The notes beneath the pieces are model-generated. The model did not search any database. It had not been told where the DNA came from and was given only the letters and a program-made list of their open reading frames with translations. A stretch of 64,000 bases of DNA, from the NCBI GenBank assembly GCA_016906335.1, contig JADEYG010000002.1, positions 62,001-126,000 of the forward strand, given 5' to 3'. Positions within the stretch are counted from its first letter, which is position 1, and the number at the start of each line of letters is the position of its first letter. Source of the stretch: Novakomyces olei. Taxonomy: Eukaryota; Ascomycota; Novakomycetes; Novakomycetales; Novakomycetaceae. The position numbers and the translations under genes were made by a program. Shown here piece after piece: positions 20,383 through 30,786 of the stretch.

Positions 20383-20729
20383 TGTAGATAGTAAAAATAA
20401 AATTAAAAATGACATAATTAAATTAAATTAATTCACTCCAAATAGGGAATTTAACCGATTTGGAGGAATATTTAATTACTAATCATTAAATCAAGCCACT
20501 GATCGGGTATCTGTATCTTATCAATGATAAGGTGATTACTAATTGATCGGTTACTTCTGATCCTATCTGATTACTAATTGATAGGAAAGTCTTGATCCTA
20601 TCTCTTGGCAAATTACGAAGATAAGAGCTGAGCCTTGAAGTCTATAAAAGGACAAGGTTTTCCATAGTTTAAGGGTAGATTTAATTAATCTAAAAGTTAT
20701 AACAGTGAGTAATTTCCACAGTTATAACA
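20370..20729 (+). repeat. 3' LTR of element E
   Basis: 360 bp, paired with 14940-15299. A GTGGGGGAGGA polypurine tract precedes it, and the gag-pol frame ends 13 bp inside it. CCTGG at 20730-20734 is the second copy of the target duplication. Confidence 0.96.
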
Positions 20730-20789
20730 CCTGGCTTTCCATTCAGGAACCAGCAGTTTCTTTTGATATGCCCGACTTTGTTACAATGG

Positions 20790-21420
20790 TGTAAGACGGT
20801 CCTTACAGCTACAACCGCTGGGGGCCGGCCGTGTATAGTTTAAACTGAAGTAAAGGAATAAGAGATATCAAAGAAACCGAAAGCGATTACTGTAAAGCTT
20901 ACCGAGAGTAATATAATATATTACTCCCACTTTGAGATAATCAACCCGTGAAGGGCGAGAGGCCTTCACGGGCAACTATAAACTAAACTACGTTGTGGAG
21001 GAGCGGATGCTCCTTCGCATTCTAAACTACTCTTCCCAAGCTAACTTGTGCGACCTTCGCACAAATTAGAGAGGGAAGCTCTCAACCTAAACTAATCTAT
21101 GAAATAACTATGAATGTTCTCGCGCTAGCGGAGTGCGAAGGGTCGCACTCGCTAGCGTGCGAGAATTAGAACGGGAAGCGAGGTTCGTACACATTGTGCA
21201 TGGAGCCCCTCGCTCCCGTGGGCCAAGCTGGCTTAGTGCGCGTACCTACATGCGCACTAAGTCAGATTCTACGTCCCAAGACCATCGCGTTACGCGCCGA
21301 CTGGTCTTGGGCCGCGTTGGCGAAGCTTGCGACACGCGGACAACCCAAATCCGACTAAAGGCGTCGCCCCTTGCTTCCCAACGCGGCTGTCAGGAACTCC
21401 CCAAGGCGAGGATCATGACA
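20790..21420 (+). repeat. Solo LTR, same family as F LTR
   Basis: 631 bp, TGTAAGACGG to GATCATGACA, in plus orientation. It is flanked by 5-bp direct repeats AATGG (20785-20789 and 21421-21425), and gag sequence of F continues on both sides. It is therefore a separate insertion later reduced to one LTR. Perfect stems include 20945-20972, 21232-21261 and 21275-21311, plus a near-perfect 16-bp stem at 21123-21157. Confidence 0.85.
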
Positions 21421-21978
21421 AATGGTAACATTTTGGAGGGGACTTTGTTCTGCTGTCTTTGGCATAATGAGCAATTTTGATGAGGTATTCTCCATTTTCT
21501 TTATTCTCGCTCAAGTCGTTAACTCTGTCAATTATTTTTGTTCTTATGTCTTGAAGTGTCACACCAGTAATGCCAAGAAGAGCTTTAATTCCTTGAAATT
21601 CTTGAGGGAGCCCATTCACATAATTAAGCATTTTGTCTTCGTTGTCCATCTCAGCTCCAGACGCTGTCGCCTCCGTTTCCAATTCGTCCACCCTGTTGAG
21701 ATATTGGTAAATATCTTTGAACTGATCTAGCCTAAGCTGATCAAGTTGCTTTATTGTTTCTCTAAGGTGGCGTTTGGTGCTCCTGCCATAAAGTTGCTCG
21801 AGAAGTATCAGTACTTCAGTACCATTTTCATGGTTTCTGAAGCTGAACACCATCTCGGGAGACACACACGACGCAATCATAGACAGCAGCTGAGTTTCTT
21901 TTCTTTTGTATTCATTTTGCGCTTTCAGTCCAGTGTTTTCTTTTGCTGCAATGATGCTCTGATCATCCAGCTCCTTAG
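21421..21978 (-). pseudogene. Copia gag remnant of element F
   Basis: Minus-strand coding trace of copia gag (UBN2-type): segments LEQLYGRSTKRHLRETIKQL, DIYQYLNRVDELE and EDKMLNYVNGLPQEFQGIKA match the family pattern. It starts just inside the 5' LTR and runs toward a zinc-knuckle region where the solo LTR sits. The coding region is incomplete at both ends. Confidence 0.75.
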
Positions 21979-22607
21979 TGTCATGATCCTCGCCTTGGCG
22001 AGTCCCCGACAGCCGCGTTGGGAAGCGAGAGGCGACGCCTGTAGTCGGACTTGGGTTGTCCGCGTGTCGCAAGCTTCGCCAACGCGGCCCAAGACCAGTC
22101 GGCGCGTAACGCGATGGTTTTGGGACGTAGAAGTTGTCTTAGTGCGCATGTAGGTACGCGCACTAAGCCAGCTTGGCCCACGGGAGAGAGGGGCTCCATG
22201 CACAATGTGCACGGACTTCGCTTCCCGTTCTCATTCTCGCACGCTAGCGAGTGCGACCCTTTGCACTCCGCTAGCGCGAGAACAATCCATAGTTATTTCC
22301 ATAGACTAGTTTAGGTTGAGAGCTTCCCGCTCTAACTTGTGTGACCTTCGCATAAGTTAGCTTGGGAAGAGTAGTTTAGAGTGCGGAGCATCCGCTCCTC
22401 CGTAGCTTAGTTTAGTTTATAGTTGCCCGTGAAGGCCTCTCGCCCTTCACGGGTTGATTATCTCAAAGTGGGAGTAATATATTATATTACTCCCGGTAAG
22501 CCTTACAATAATCGCTTTCTGTTCCTATTGTTTCGTAATTCCATTTGCTTCTGTTAAACTATACACGGCCGGCCTCCAGCGGTTGTAGTTGTAAGAACCG
22601 TCTTACA
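21979..22607 (-). repeat. 5' LTR of element F
   Basis: About 629 bp, reading TGTAAGACGG to GATCATGACA on the minus strand. It is the inverted counterpart of 20790-21420. It is rich in perfect hairpins, including a CCCGTGAAGG/CCTTCACGGG stem and a CTTAGTGCGC-type stem. Gag follows at once on the minus strand. Confidence 0.8.
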
Positions 22608-23461
22608 CTTAGCTCTTCTGTGTATATCCAAAAGGCTCTTCCATGTCCTGAAGTTATAGGGTGTCAGGACAGGAATCTTTAGCATTCCGCTCTCTAGTGC
22701 GTTTGAGGCCATTGCTTTAAATGCTCTTTACTTCACTTTTGTTTCTTCGTTTCTTCTGATTAACGCTCAACTATCCGGGCTCATAACCTGTTGAAAATAT
22801 TTTGTGTCTCAAAGAATTTTATTAACGCTATTTCTCTTATATATTGGTTCCATGTTTATAGGAAAACCCACAACTAATCTAAACTAATAAGAAGCATAGA
22901 TACTTCGATTTACCTTTAACAATTTATTATTTATTATTTATTATTTATCTGACTGCTCTTATTTTCGTTTCTTTGTTTAATTTTTAATGTTGTTAGTCGG
23001 AAATACTTTTCCATGTTCTATAATTATAGGGATTGATAACAGGAAGCTTAATCAGCATTTAGTTATCAAGAGAGTTCATTATTTCAAACTTTGATTCTTT
23101 CCCTGAAGGCTCCAGGCTCATATAACCTATTAGATCTTTTGAACAGAGACACAATAAAGTGGATTAGTTACCCCAAGGTTGTAAGATTCTATGTACTTGT
23201 ATTTATATAAAATAAATAGATAGTTAAACCACTAAATAAAGAAATAGTTTAACATAAATGGGATCTTCGATTAATATTATAAGTTGTTTCGACATATAGC
23301 TATTTGTTAATAGACAATAGAAGAAGATTGAAGGCAAATACAAAAGCCTAGTTTAAACCGAAAATAAAGTAATATCCTACTAGTAACAAAACTATTTGGT
23401 CGAACAACGATATATGATATATGAAACGTCAACTTAAGCTTGCGTAACAATCCACGTCAGC
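22608..23461. other. Gene-free stretch with a diverged pair of repeats
   Basis: AT-rich DNA between element F and PRE4. A segment at about 22638-22690 (TTCCATGTCCTG...TTATAGGG...ACAGGAATCTT...AGCATT) is echoed, imperfectly, at about 23008-23060. A second shared piece (GGCTCATAACCT / GGCTCATATAACCT) occurs further on in each. This could be an old tandem duplication or a degraded LTR. The last 200 bp hold the PRE4 promoter. No RNA gene was found. Confidence 0.35.
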
Positions 23462-24291
23462 ATGGATCATATCGCCCTGACGGAGCCCTGGAGCCGCGAC
23501 GATGAACGGGACGATTTATTTGCTCGTGCTATTCTCGGCACTTCTGCTGTAACTCAGAGGTTGAGCGGCCCTGTACAGCACACGAAATCGCCTACGGTGA
23601 CTGGAACTTCAGTCCTTGGTATAAGATTCAAAGACGGAGTCATGTTAGCGGCAGACAACTTGGGTAAGCCATTAATCGGAATTGAAATAAATGCTAATCA
23701 CTTCAAGCTTCGTATGGCAGCATGGCACGATTTCGCAATATAGAGCGTCTACAAGAAGTTGGGGACAATGCGGTCATTGCGGTTGGGGGGGATATAGCTG
23801 ATTTCCAGCACTTGCAGCATATAATAACTAAGCTTGTCATCCGCGAAAGTAATCAAAGTGACGGAACTCCATTGACAGCTCCGCAAGTAGCGACTTACTT
23901 GGGCAATCTCCTTTACCAGCGTAGATCTAATATTGATCCTCTCTGGAATACTGTAATAATCGCGGGCGCAGAGCATTTGTCGTACGCAGACCTGTACGGG
24001 ACCACGTACGAAAGTGAGTGTATTTCCACGGGACTTGGTTCGTATCTTGCAATTCCGCTTTTGCGCAAGGCCGCTGAACTGGGCCGCTGGCGTGAGCTTA
24101 CACGTGAACAAGCTCGCGAGACTATTAACGATGCTATGCGTGTGTTATACTACAGGGACGCTCGCAGTACAAACAAGTTTTCGGTGGCTACTATAACTGC
24201 CTCGGGAACGGAGATCGAGAAAGATCAGTCGGTTACTACAGAATGGAAGTTTGCGGAAGGGTTACGCGGGTACGGAGCGCAGGTTGTATAG
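23462..24291 (+). CDS. PRE4: 20S proteasome subunit beta-7 (Pre4)
   Basis: Non-catalytic beta-7 subunit of the 20S core particle. Two exons, 23462-23663 and 23708-24291, give 261 residues, close to the yeast subunit (266). Matches run through [22 protein letters not shown], the VGDN/GGDI block, [19 protein letters not shown] and [13 protein letters not shown], and end with the KGYGTQ-like GYGAQVV. The 44-bp intron starts GTAAGCC and ends GCTAATCACTTCAAG. Choosing that acceptor restores the family wording [16 protein letters not shown]. It lacks the N-terminal catalytic threonine, as expected for beta-7. PIH1 is convergent downstream. Confidence 0.93.
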
Positions 24292-24547
24292 CCAAACCGT
24301 ATAGTCTTTGGTAATTAATTTATCGTCATCATGAAAGAATGGCAAAACATAATTACTCAGGCTGCACATGTTTCTAGAATTAGCCCTAACCAGACTTTGA
24401 GTAAGGAAATAAAATCGTGACTCGAGACAGTCAAATGGTGTCCACATACAAGGAGTGACTACTATTGCAGAGTATGATACGCGTATTTACAAAAGTTTAC
24501 GCTCTAAAATGCCCACTACTATATTTACCGTGTGTTTAAATACATAA

Positions 24548-25606
24548 TCATTTGACTGATTCCCGTCTCAGTGCCAAGACAAGCGTGCCAGCTTCATCGA
24601 TATACCCCTTTGAAGTACCTAAAAGCACCTCTGACTCTTGCAATGGTACAGTATAGTAAAATCCCTGATCCTTTGCCCTGGAAAATACCAGCCGAGGTGC
24701 GTTGCTCTCATTTGTATGCAATACTATTTCACAATCAGCCAGTTGCTGGCTCAGTTCCCCGTCTCGACAGACTAGTACGATTTCATCAAAAGTCCGTTTC
24801 ACACCGAAATCGATCCTTTCTGGGCCATTGTTTCCAGATTTACCCCCCTCCTCCGGTAACTCTTCAATTTGTACAGGCTGGGGGGAAACTATCTTATTTC
24901 CACGCCGTCGTACCCGAATATTATCCGGTGTTCCTTTTTGTCGTAATTTTGGTATAGAAAAAGCACGCGACAGCCGAATGTACCATCCGATACATACGCG
25001 CTCGATACTCTGCAGGCAGGCTTCAATTAGAGCTGGCTGCATCTCCGCCACGTCTTCAGCTGGTCCCTCAGTGGCTGCTTCATACAGGCTCGTATGCACA
25101 CAGCAATCGTATACTATACATGGTTTGCCGGCTGCCATTATTAGCCAAAAAGACTTGATAAAGAGATTGATTGTTGTAAAAACTTGATAAAGAATTATTT
25201 TGAAGCCCACCATTATCACTGTCTGTTCGCGGCTGCGATACAATTACGGGAATATGTGTGCTGCCCGGCTCGGGTAGCAATCCAGAGCTATGATGCACAA
25301 CGTTTATAAGCACTTTTGTTCCCGGGCGAAAAGCAGGTGGAGCTTGCGTTTCGTCAATTGACGAAATAACTGTTTTCACGACAAACCCGGCAATGGGAGC
25401 CTCGTCGATTTCGTCGGGTGCAGGAGCTGAAGACGACTGTGATTCGTCCAATCCTCGCAAGATAATGTCATCCGCGCCGCGCGCACTTTGTGATTCACCA
25501 TCTGCCTGACAGATTAATTAATCATTTCTGCTTTTTTTCTTACCGGCTCCAAGTTCAAATCCAGTTTCGCCTTCCATCCTTCGTCCTCCCGCAGTTCCAT
25601 CTTCAT
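24548..25606 (-). CDS. PIH1: PIH1-domain protein (R2TP complex)
   Basis: Pih1/Nop17-like component of the R2TP co-chaperone complex (Rvb1-Rvb2-Tah1-Pih1), which helps assemble snoRNPs, RNA polymerases and PIKK kinases. Three exons: 25544-25606, 25211-25505 and 24548-25131, giving 313 residues. The PIH1 domain reads GFVVKT...TKVLINVVHHS...IPVIVSQPRTDSDN joined to GKPCIVYDCC, then LIEACLQSIERVCIGWYIRLSRAFSIPKLRQKG. The C-terminal third resembles the CS-like region that binds Tah1. Introns of 38 and 79 bp; the second has an unusual GTGGGC donor and a GCTAAT branch 6 nt before its AG. It is divergent from NXT1 (208 bp apart). Confidence 0.85.
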
Positions 25607-25814
25607 CTCATTGCACGCACAGATAATTATCTTTGCTTAATATATGAGCAAAATTTGTTATGAGAAGGCGCGTATTTATTGCAATTCTTATCTGCAAAAG
25701 GATCTCGAATAAATTAATAAAATATAAATATATAAAAATTATAAAAATTATAAAAATTAGTTATAAAATCTATAAAATTTGTCAATATTAGCCACCGCGA
25801 ATCCAGCTGCGAGC

Positions 25815-26395
25815 ATGCAATCTGTATGGTAAGACGCTTCACCGCCGCCTTTAAGCAATAGCATATGAACGCTAGCAATATGAACAGAGCTGCCTGATCA
25901 AATTTTGGCTAATGTTTAGACCGCTCCGGCACAGAGCCAGATAAGACGTGCCGTCGATACAACGGCTCGCGGTACGGCATTTCTTTAAAGCAATAGACTA
26001 ATCGAGATACAGCGGCCGATGTATTTGTTGGAATATATTTCAAAACAATCGATACGAATCGTCCGCTCGTAAATCGGTTTTACCGTGGTTCAAGTTCTCG
26101 TATAATCTACAATGGAACTGCGTTTGATGGTGAACGTTTCGCCGAATTTGTAAACAAATTGCCCTCGACTCGCCATACCGTTCAGTGTTACGACTGCCAT
26201 CCCTTGAAAGCCAGCGAAGATTCTGGAGCCGCTTTTGACACGACGAATAGCTGTCTTGCTATAACTGTTACGGGAAAAGTTGCCTACGGAGATGAGCGGC
26301 CAAGAGTGTTTCATGATTCTTTTATACTTGCACCCGATGCAGCCCAGCAAGGCACGTATTTCGTCGCCAGTGAGTGCTTTCGGCAGATTGGCTGA
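25815..26395 (+). CDS. NXT1: NTF2-like nuclear export factor (p15/Nxt1)
   Basis: Small NTF2-fold partner of the mRNA export receptor Mex67/NXF1. Exons 25815-25823, 25920-25971 and 26013-26395 give 147 residues. Exon 3 reads the family pattern VGIYFKTIDTNRPLVNRFYR, then FDGERFAEFVNKLPSTRH, YDCHPL, ITVTGKV, FHDSFIL and the ending FVASECFRQIG. This is the metazoan/fission-yeast p15 type, whereas budding yeasts use the diverged Mtr2. The two downstream exons are well supported. The 9-nt first exon (Met-Gln-Ser, GTATGG donor) is the only in-frame ATG I could connect and is less certain. Confidence 0.8.
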
Positions 26396-26918
26396 TTGCT
26401 AAAGTACGAATGCAGTTCGTGACGGATCGATTTCTATTACATTTTATATCATGATAAAAGCTTTGATTTGTAAATGCATATCGTTGGAAAATGCAGGTGT
26501 TTTAAATCCTCAAGTTACTATAAATGGCCCGTACAATTTGCACGCAACCACCGTTATCGCTTCGTTTTATTCTAAACATTTTGCTAGCATCGTTATATCA
26601 CAATTAATACTACTGGCTTGGGTTATTGATCTGTTAAATTAGACGCGTACCGTGTTAGAAATGCATCTAATCCACACCCGTCTAGCCTATTGTAGAGCGC
26701 ATTTACGCGCGCCTAATCCGTTAGCAAACTCTGCCGATTCCGTGGATGCTATTCGTCAAGTTTCTATAGTCGCCAAGTTTCAACAATCGATACATCTGAG
26801 ATCTCGGCTATATATAAACTTCGCGTTGACTTTGCAATCAGTCGAATAGACTGCCTTTGTCTGCGGTATCTTGTATGATTCCGCAAGCTTACTCCCAACA
26901 AATTTCGGCAGTTTTGAG
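26396..26918. other. Convergent intergenic region, nothing recognised
   Basis: Lies between the 3' ends of NXT1 and DAD4. Short chance frames are present with no recognisable domain. No tRNA or other RNA was found. Confidence 0.5.
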
Positions 26919-27172
26919 CTACAGAGGTCGCTGCAGACTGTTTTGCTCCTCGAGATTCAGGCCGCTGTAGCGCGAATAGTTTCGCCACATTTGGCTCACA
27001 ATTTCCATATCCATGTTGCGATCGTTAATCGTCTGTGTGTCAGAAACGCTCTACAAAACTTGCATACCTTTAGAGATCGGTTAACTTCCACGATCGCTTC
27101 ATTTAGCTTTTCGACATTGACAATGACGCGTTGCATTAACGCGTTCTGCTGCTCTTCATGCGGATTGTACAT
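26919..27172 (-). CDS. DAD4: DASH complex subunit Dad4
   Basis: Small outer-kinetochore protein of the DASH/Dam1 ring that couples chromosomes to microtubules. Exons 27068-27172 and 26919-27032 give exactly 72 residues, the same length as budding yeast Dad4. Exon 1 reads [20 protein letters not shown] then [15 protein letters not shown]; exon 2 reads [20 protein letters not shown] and ends NSLQRPL. The intron is only 35 bp (GTATGC...CACACAG, phase 0). The gene is too short to be seen as one frame. It shares a 477-bp divergent promoter region with STE24. Confidence 0.93.
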
Positions 27173-27649
27173 GTTGTGGTGTGGACGAATAGCGCGTTAG
27201 AAATAGGATATATACGGTGAAGTGTCATATACTATGCTGAGCTACATTAAAGTATAATTAATGCTATAATAATAATACAGCCAAAGGCGGAGTCGGCAGA
27301 GTCGATACTGAACCTTGTACCGCGGACTCAGTCTGTAGCGGGCTATTTGTCAATTTAATTCGAATTTACGGTTTAACTTACAAATTCAATTTACCGTTGG
27401 CGCCTTAACAATTTTCACCGTTCATTTTACAGTCTAATGAAGCTGCGAGTTTGTAAATAGCTATACCAATGCTCTCTGTACAAATTGTATGTATTATTTG
27501 CACAGTATGTAAGTATTTATTTGTACAAATTGTGGTAATTTTTGTATGTGATGTGCATAGCGCACCAAGACACAAGTACTTAAAGTCGTAATGCGTTAAT
27601 TATGAAACGTTCTGCACAATTCTTGGGCCACGTACGTACGCACTCAACG
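27173..27649. promoter_or_regulatory. Divergent DAD4/STE24 promoter region
   Basis: 477 bp between two divergent start codons, moderately AT-rich. There are TATA-like stretches near 27208 and 27245-27275 and a GTACAAATTGT motif repeated near 27478 and 27522. No defined binding site can be claimed. Confidence 0.4.
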
Positions 27650-29005
27650 ATGGGGATTTTAGAGGTACAAAGTTCTTTTGAAGTCTGCTAAGCACTGTAG
27701 GAAATCGCGGTACGCGCAGACGTGCAAGGGCTCCCCTGGCTCCGAGTAGTAGTCACGTTTATAGTTGCGCAATACGCCTTGGAGCAATGGCTCGCTTGGC
27801 GGCAGTACCAAACGTACTTTGCTCCCAGGCCACCTGCGGCACTGGCGGCAGTTATCGATCAGGAGACGTTTGATAAGAGCCAAAAGTACTCGCGTGCAAA
27901 AGCCCAGTTTGCTGCTGTCTCGCAGACATATGGTCTATTGCAGAATCTGGTCGTGCTCCACTATGCCGTACTGCCCCGACTGTGGGCATTAGCGGGAAGG
28001 CTGTCCTCCCAATTGCACTTTTTGCCGTCCCGCTGGCATGGTGAGACACTTCAGGCTTGTGCTTTTACACTGCTTTTCACTTTAGCCTCCACCCTGCTTA
28101 ACCTACCCTTCAGCTATTATCGCTCTTTTGTGCTGGAAGAGCGGTTTGGCTTCAACAAGCAGACACATTTTATTTTTGCCAAGGATATGATTCTTACATT
28201 GCTCTTGGGAATGGCTATCGGTCTGCCTGTGCTTGCTGCTTTCCTGAAGATTATTGGCTACTTTGGCGACGTGTTTTTCTATTATTTATGGCTGTTTTTC
28301 GTCGCGTTCCAGGTTATCATGATCGCTATATATCCCACGCTTATTCAGCCGCTTTTCAACAAGCTGACTCCGCTACCGGACGGTGAGCTACGGCACGCGG
28401 TGGAGGCATTAGCACGCGCACAATCGTTCCCACTCAAGCATCTGTACGTGATTGATGGGTCAAAGCGAAGCGGCCATTCTAATGCATACTTTTACGGTTT
28501 ACCATGGAGCAAGCAGATTGTGCTGTTTGATACGCTGATTGAGCAGTCAACAACGGAGCAAGTAGTGGCTGTGCTCGCTCACGAGCTTGGTCACTGGGCG
28601 CTTTCGCACACGACAAAGATGCTTTTCATCGGACTTACACAAATGTTTATCGTGTTTGCTCTTTTCTCTGCCTTTATTCATAACCATTCGTTTTTTGCCA
28701 GCTTTGGGTTTGTCCATGAAAGACCGATTTTGATTGGGTTTTTGCTGTACTCTGACGTCCTTTCGCCCATTGACAGTTTGCTCACTTTCTTGATTAACGG
28801 GCTTACACGCAAACACGAATACGAGGCCGATGCGTACGCAAAACGGCTCAACTACACTGAAAGCCTGGCTGAGGCGCTTATTAAACTGCAAAAGGAGAAT
28901 CTTAGTGCAATGGACGCTGATCCTCTTTACAGCGCTTACCATCACTCGCATCCTATCCTTGCCCACCGTCTCCAGGCACTAGGCTACCAAGCAAAAGAGG
29001 AATAG
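27650..29005 (+). CDS. STE24: CAAX prenyl protease Ste24
   Basis: Integral ER/inner nuclear membrane zinc metalloprotease (M48) that removes the -AAX tripeptide and trims a-factor-type prenylated precursors. Exons 27650-27664 and 27701-29005 give 439 residues (yeast 453). The zinc-binding HExxH is HELGH near residue 298, and the third ligand lies in KHEYEADAYAKRL. Multiple membrane spans are evident (VVVTFIVAQYAL, FYYLWLFFVAFQVIMIAIY). Family blocks include FVLEERFGFNKQT, VIDGSKRSGHSNAYFYGLPW and MDADPLYSAYHHSHPILAHRL (split by family convention). The 36-bp intron begins GTACAA and ends GCTAAGCACTGTAG. The short first exon MGILE is the only connecting ATG. Confidence 0.93.
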
Positions 29006-29550
29006 CCTTGAACCGAAAATACAGGAAGTATACAGACAAAGACACGATTTGGGGATGCATAAATTATTACGGCATCATGCTTGCCTGTGACTGAAAAACA
29101 AAAATGGACTCTAAAAGTCTAGGCCAAGTCTAGGCCGTCTATAGGGGCCACAATATGAATGCACAATGAAGAAACTTTATAGATTACTCCCTTGCCGTCG
29201 TAGAGAGCATACTGGATTGTATTGACATTAGCGTCTGGCGCTTTCCCGTCCTGCGCTGACCATACTGCCGCCGGCGAGCAAGCTTACACTACTCGCAATA
29301 GAAAACAAGTCGTACTCTTAGTGTGATTTAATTGCCCGTTGTATGACTTGTACGCATCCCACATTTACACTTCCGGTGCTGCGATAAGGCAGCTCTGTAC
29401 GCAACGAGTAAGTAACGCGTTCTGCCAAATCGTAAACGCAGATAATTCGTGCTCGCCAGCTGTCATCTGGACTAGCGCTATACGGCAATTACGACTCTAT
29501 CCATTCACACCATTATCTACAGGGAATAGGGAAAGGCTCAGCCGTGGGAA
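29006..29550. other. Intergenic region between STE24 and the FAH gene
   Basis: 545 bp of 3' flank of STE24 and promoter of the next gene. I see no gene or RNA in it. Confidence 0.5.
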
Positions 29551-30786
29551 ATGACCCGCTTTTCGCGTCTCGTACGCTTTATTGCCCGTGAAGATGGCCG
29601 TGTTCGATTGGGCGATGCAGTTTTGCGGCCAGGCAGCACTGATGCCCGAGACGCCACTCATGCATATGAGATTTCTGGAGACATTTTCGGTGAGCATTCG
29701 GTGAGCAATCGCCTGTGGTCTATTGAGCGGCTATTGCCGCCGCTCGATTTTTCGCAAGCCGGAACTGTCCGCTGTCTAGGTCTTAACTATGCACAGCACG
29801 CAGCAGAGGTATTAATAATTGATTGAGCCTTTTAATTGAGCCTTAATTATTTGTCCAATTCTTTTTTATTCCCTATCTAAGTACAGTCAAAAATGCCGAT
29901 TCCCAAAACACCGGTGCTTTTTTACAAACCCGTTACAGCTTTGAGCGGACCTACTGACGAGATTGTCGTCCCCAGACACTTGCAAGAACCTAATGAAAAC
30001 GACTACGAGTGTGAGCTCGTCGTTGTGATCGGAAAGCCGGCTCGCAATGTATCCGCAAAGGATGCGCTCCGATACGTTCTCGGCTACTGCGTCGGAAATG
30101 GTATTGTTTGTTTATATTACTCTTCTCTCGGTCCGCAATAAATTTGAAGCTCTGGCCATGACTTGACTGTGTTTTGGACGAGTTACTGTGTCCAGGCTTC
30201 TCTCCTTGACTTTGCAAGGCTCAATAAATTTTGTGCTAACAGCTTCCAGACGTGAGCAACCGTAATTGGCAAATCAAACAGGGAGGTGGTCAATGGAGCC
30301 ACGGGAAGAGCGCTGATGGCTGGTACGAATTGATTTTTATTCAGTTTATTTAACTGTTTTACTTTTATTGACTTATCTAACACGTACAGGGCACCGATAG
30401 GCCCTGCTATCGTATCGGCGGATATTGTGACAAAACCGAATGCCTTGAAGATGTCGACAATCATCAACGGCCAAGTAATGCAAGACTCAACAACGGCGGA
30501 TCAAGTATTCAAAGTAGCAGAGACGATCGAGTTTTTGTCGAGAGGAGTAACGCTGCTCCCCGGGTCGCTGATAATGACAGGAACCCCTCAAGGTGAGAAG
30601 ACGCCAAATCCATAATAGGCCAATTAAATAACAAAACACGCCATTGCTAATACTTTTGCAGGTGTCGGTATGGGCCGCTCGCCGCCACGCTGGCTCCAAG
30701 ACGGAGACGTAGTCACGTGCCAAATCGAGCAGCTGGGCTCTATAAAGAACAAAGTTGTATTTGAAGGAGATCGAGCAAAATTGTAG
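29551..30786 (+). CDS. Fumarylacetoacetate hydrolase-domain protein (FAHD2-like)
   Basis: FAH-fold hydrolase or decarboxylase of the FAHD1/FAHD2 type. Exact substrate is unclear (acylpyruvates or oxaloacetate are typical). Five exons: 29551-29808, 29887-30100, 30250-30322, 30390-30592, 30662-30786, giving 290 residues. The metal-site blocks are visible: LGLNYAQHAAE, the acidic ENDYECELVVVIGK, VLGYCVGNDVSNRNWQ, WAPIGPAIV and LIMTGTPQGVGMGRSPPRWL. Every intron ends with a CTAAY branch a few bases before AG. The N-terminal extension is short and not clearly a targeting peptide. The 3' end converges on SDH6. Confidence 0.85.

Larger units (their letters stand above)
14940..20729 (+). mobile_element. 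Element E: chromodomain Ty3/gypsy LTR retrotransposon, looks whole and very young
   Basis: A 5790-bp element with 360-bp LTRs (14940-15299, 20370-20729) that I read as identical. Direct repeats CCTGG (14935-14939, 20730-20734) flank it. It carries the same two-frame layout as element A: an upstream ORF1 and a single gag-pol frame with a chromodomain. Both frames are open. Protein similarity to A is high throughout, but LTR and DNA sequences are well separated, so A and E represent two subfamilies. E sits inside copia fossil F. Confidence 0.96.
14691..22607 (-). mobile_element. Element F: broken Ty1/copia fossil, host of E, D and a solo LTR
   Basis: Minus-strand copia element. Its 5' LTR is 21979-22607; gag sequence follows to 21421 and again at 20735-20785; protease-region sequence lies at 14691-14939. 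The pieces are separated by a solo LTR and by element E, whose target duplications fall inside F sequence. Element D cuts F at 14690. F is broken and incomplete in the window. Its LTR differs from the related solo LTR by many substitutions, so F is among the oldest layers. Confidence 0.75.

Noticed and set aside
20790-22607. DNA transposon with 630-bp terminal inverted repeats
   Set aside because: Arms begin TG and end CA like LTRs, the left arm has its own AATGG duplication, and the interior is copia gag, not transposase.
22795-22830. Initiator tRNA-Met fragment around GGGCTCATAACCT
   Set aside because: Only the anticodon-like segment matches; no D-arm, T-loop or acceptor stem is present.
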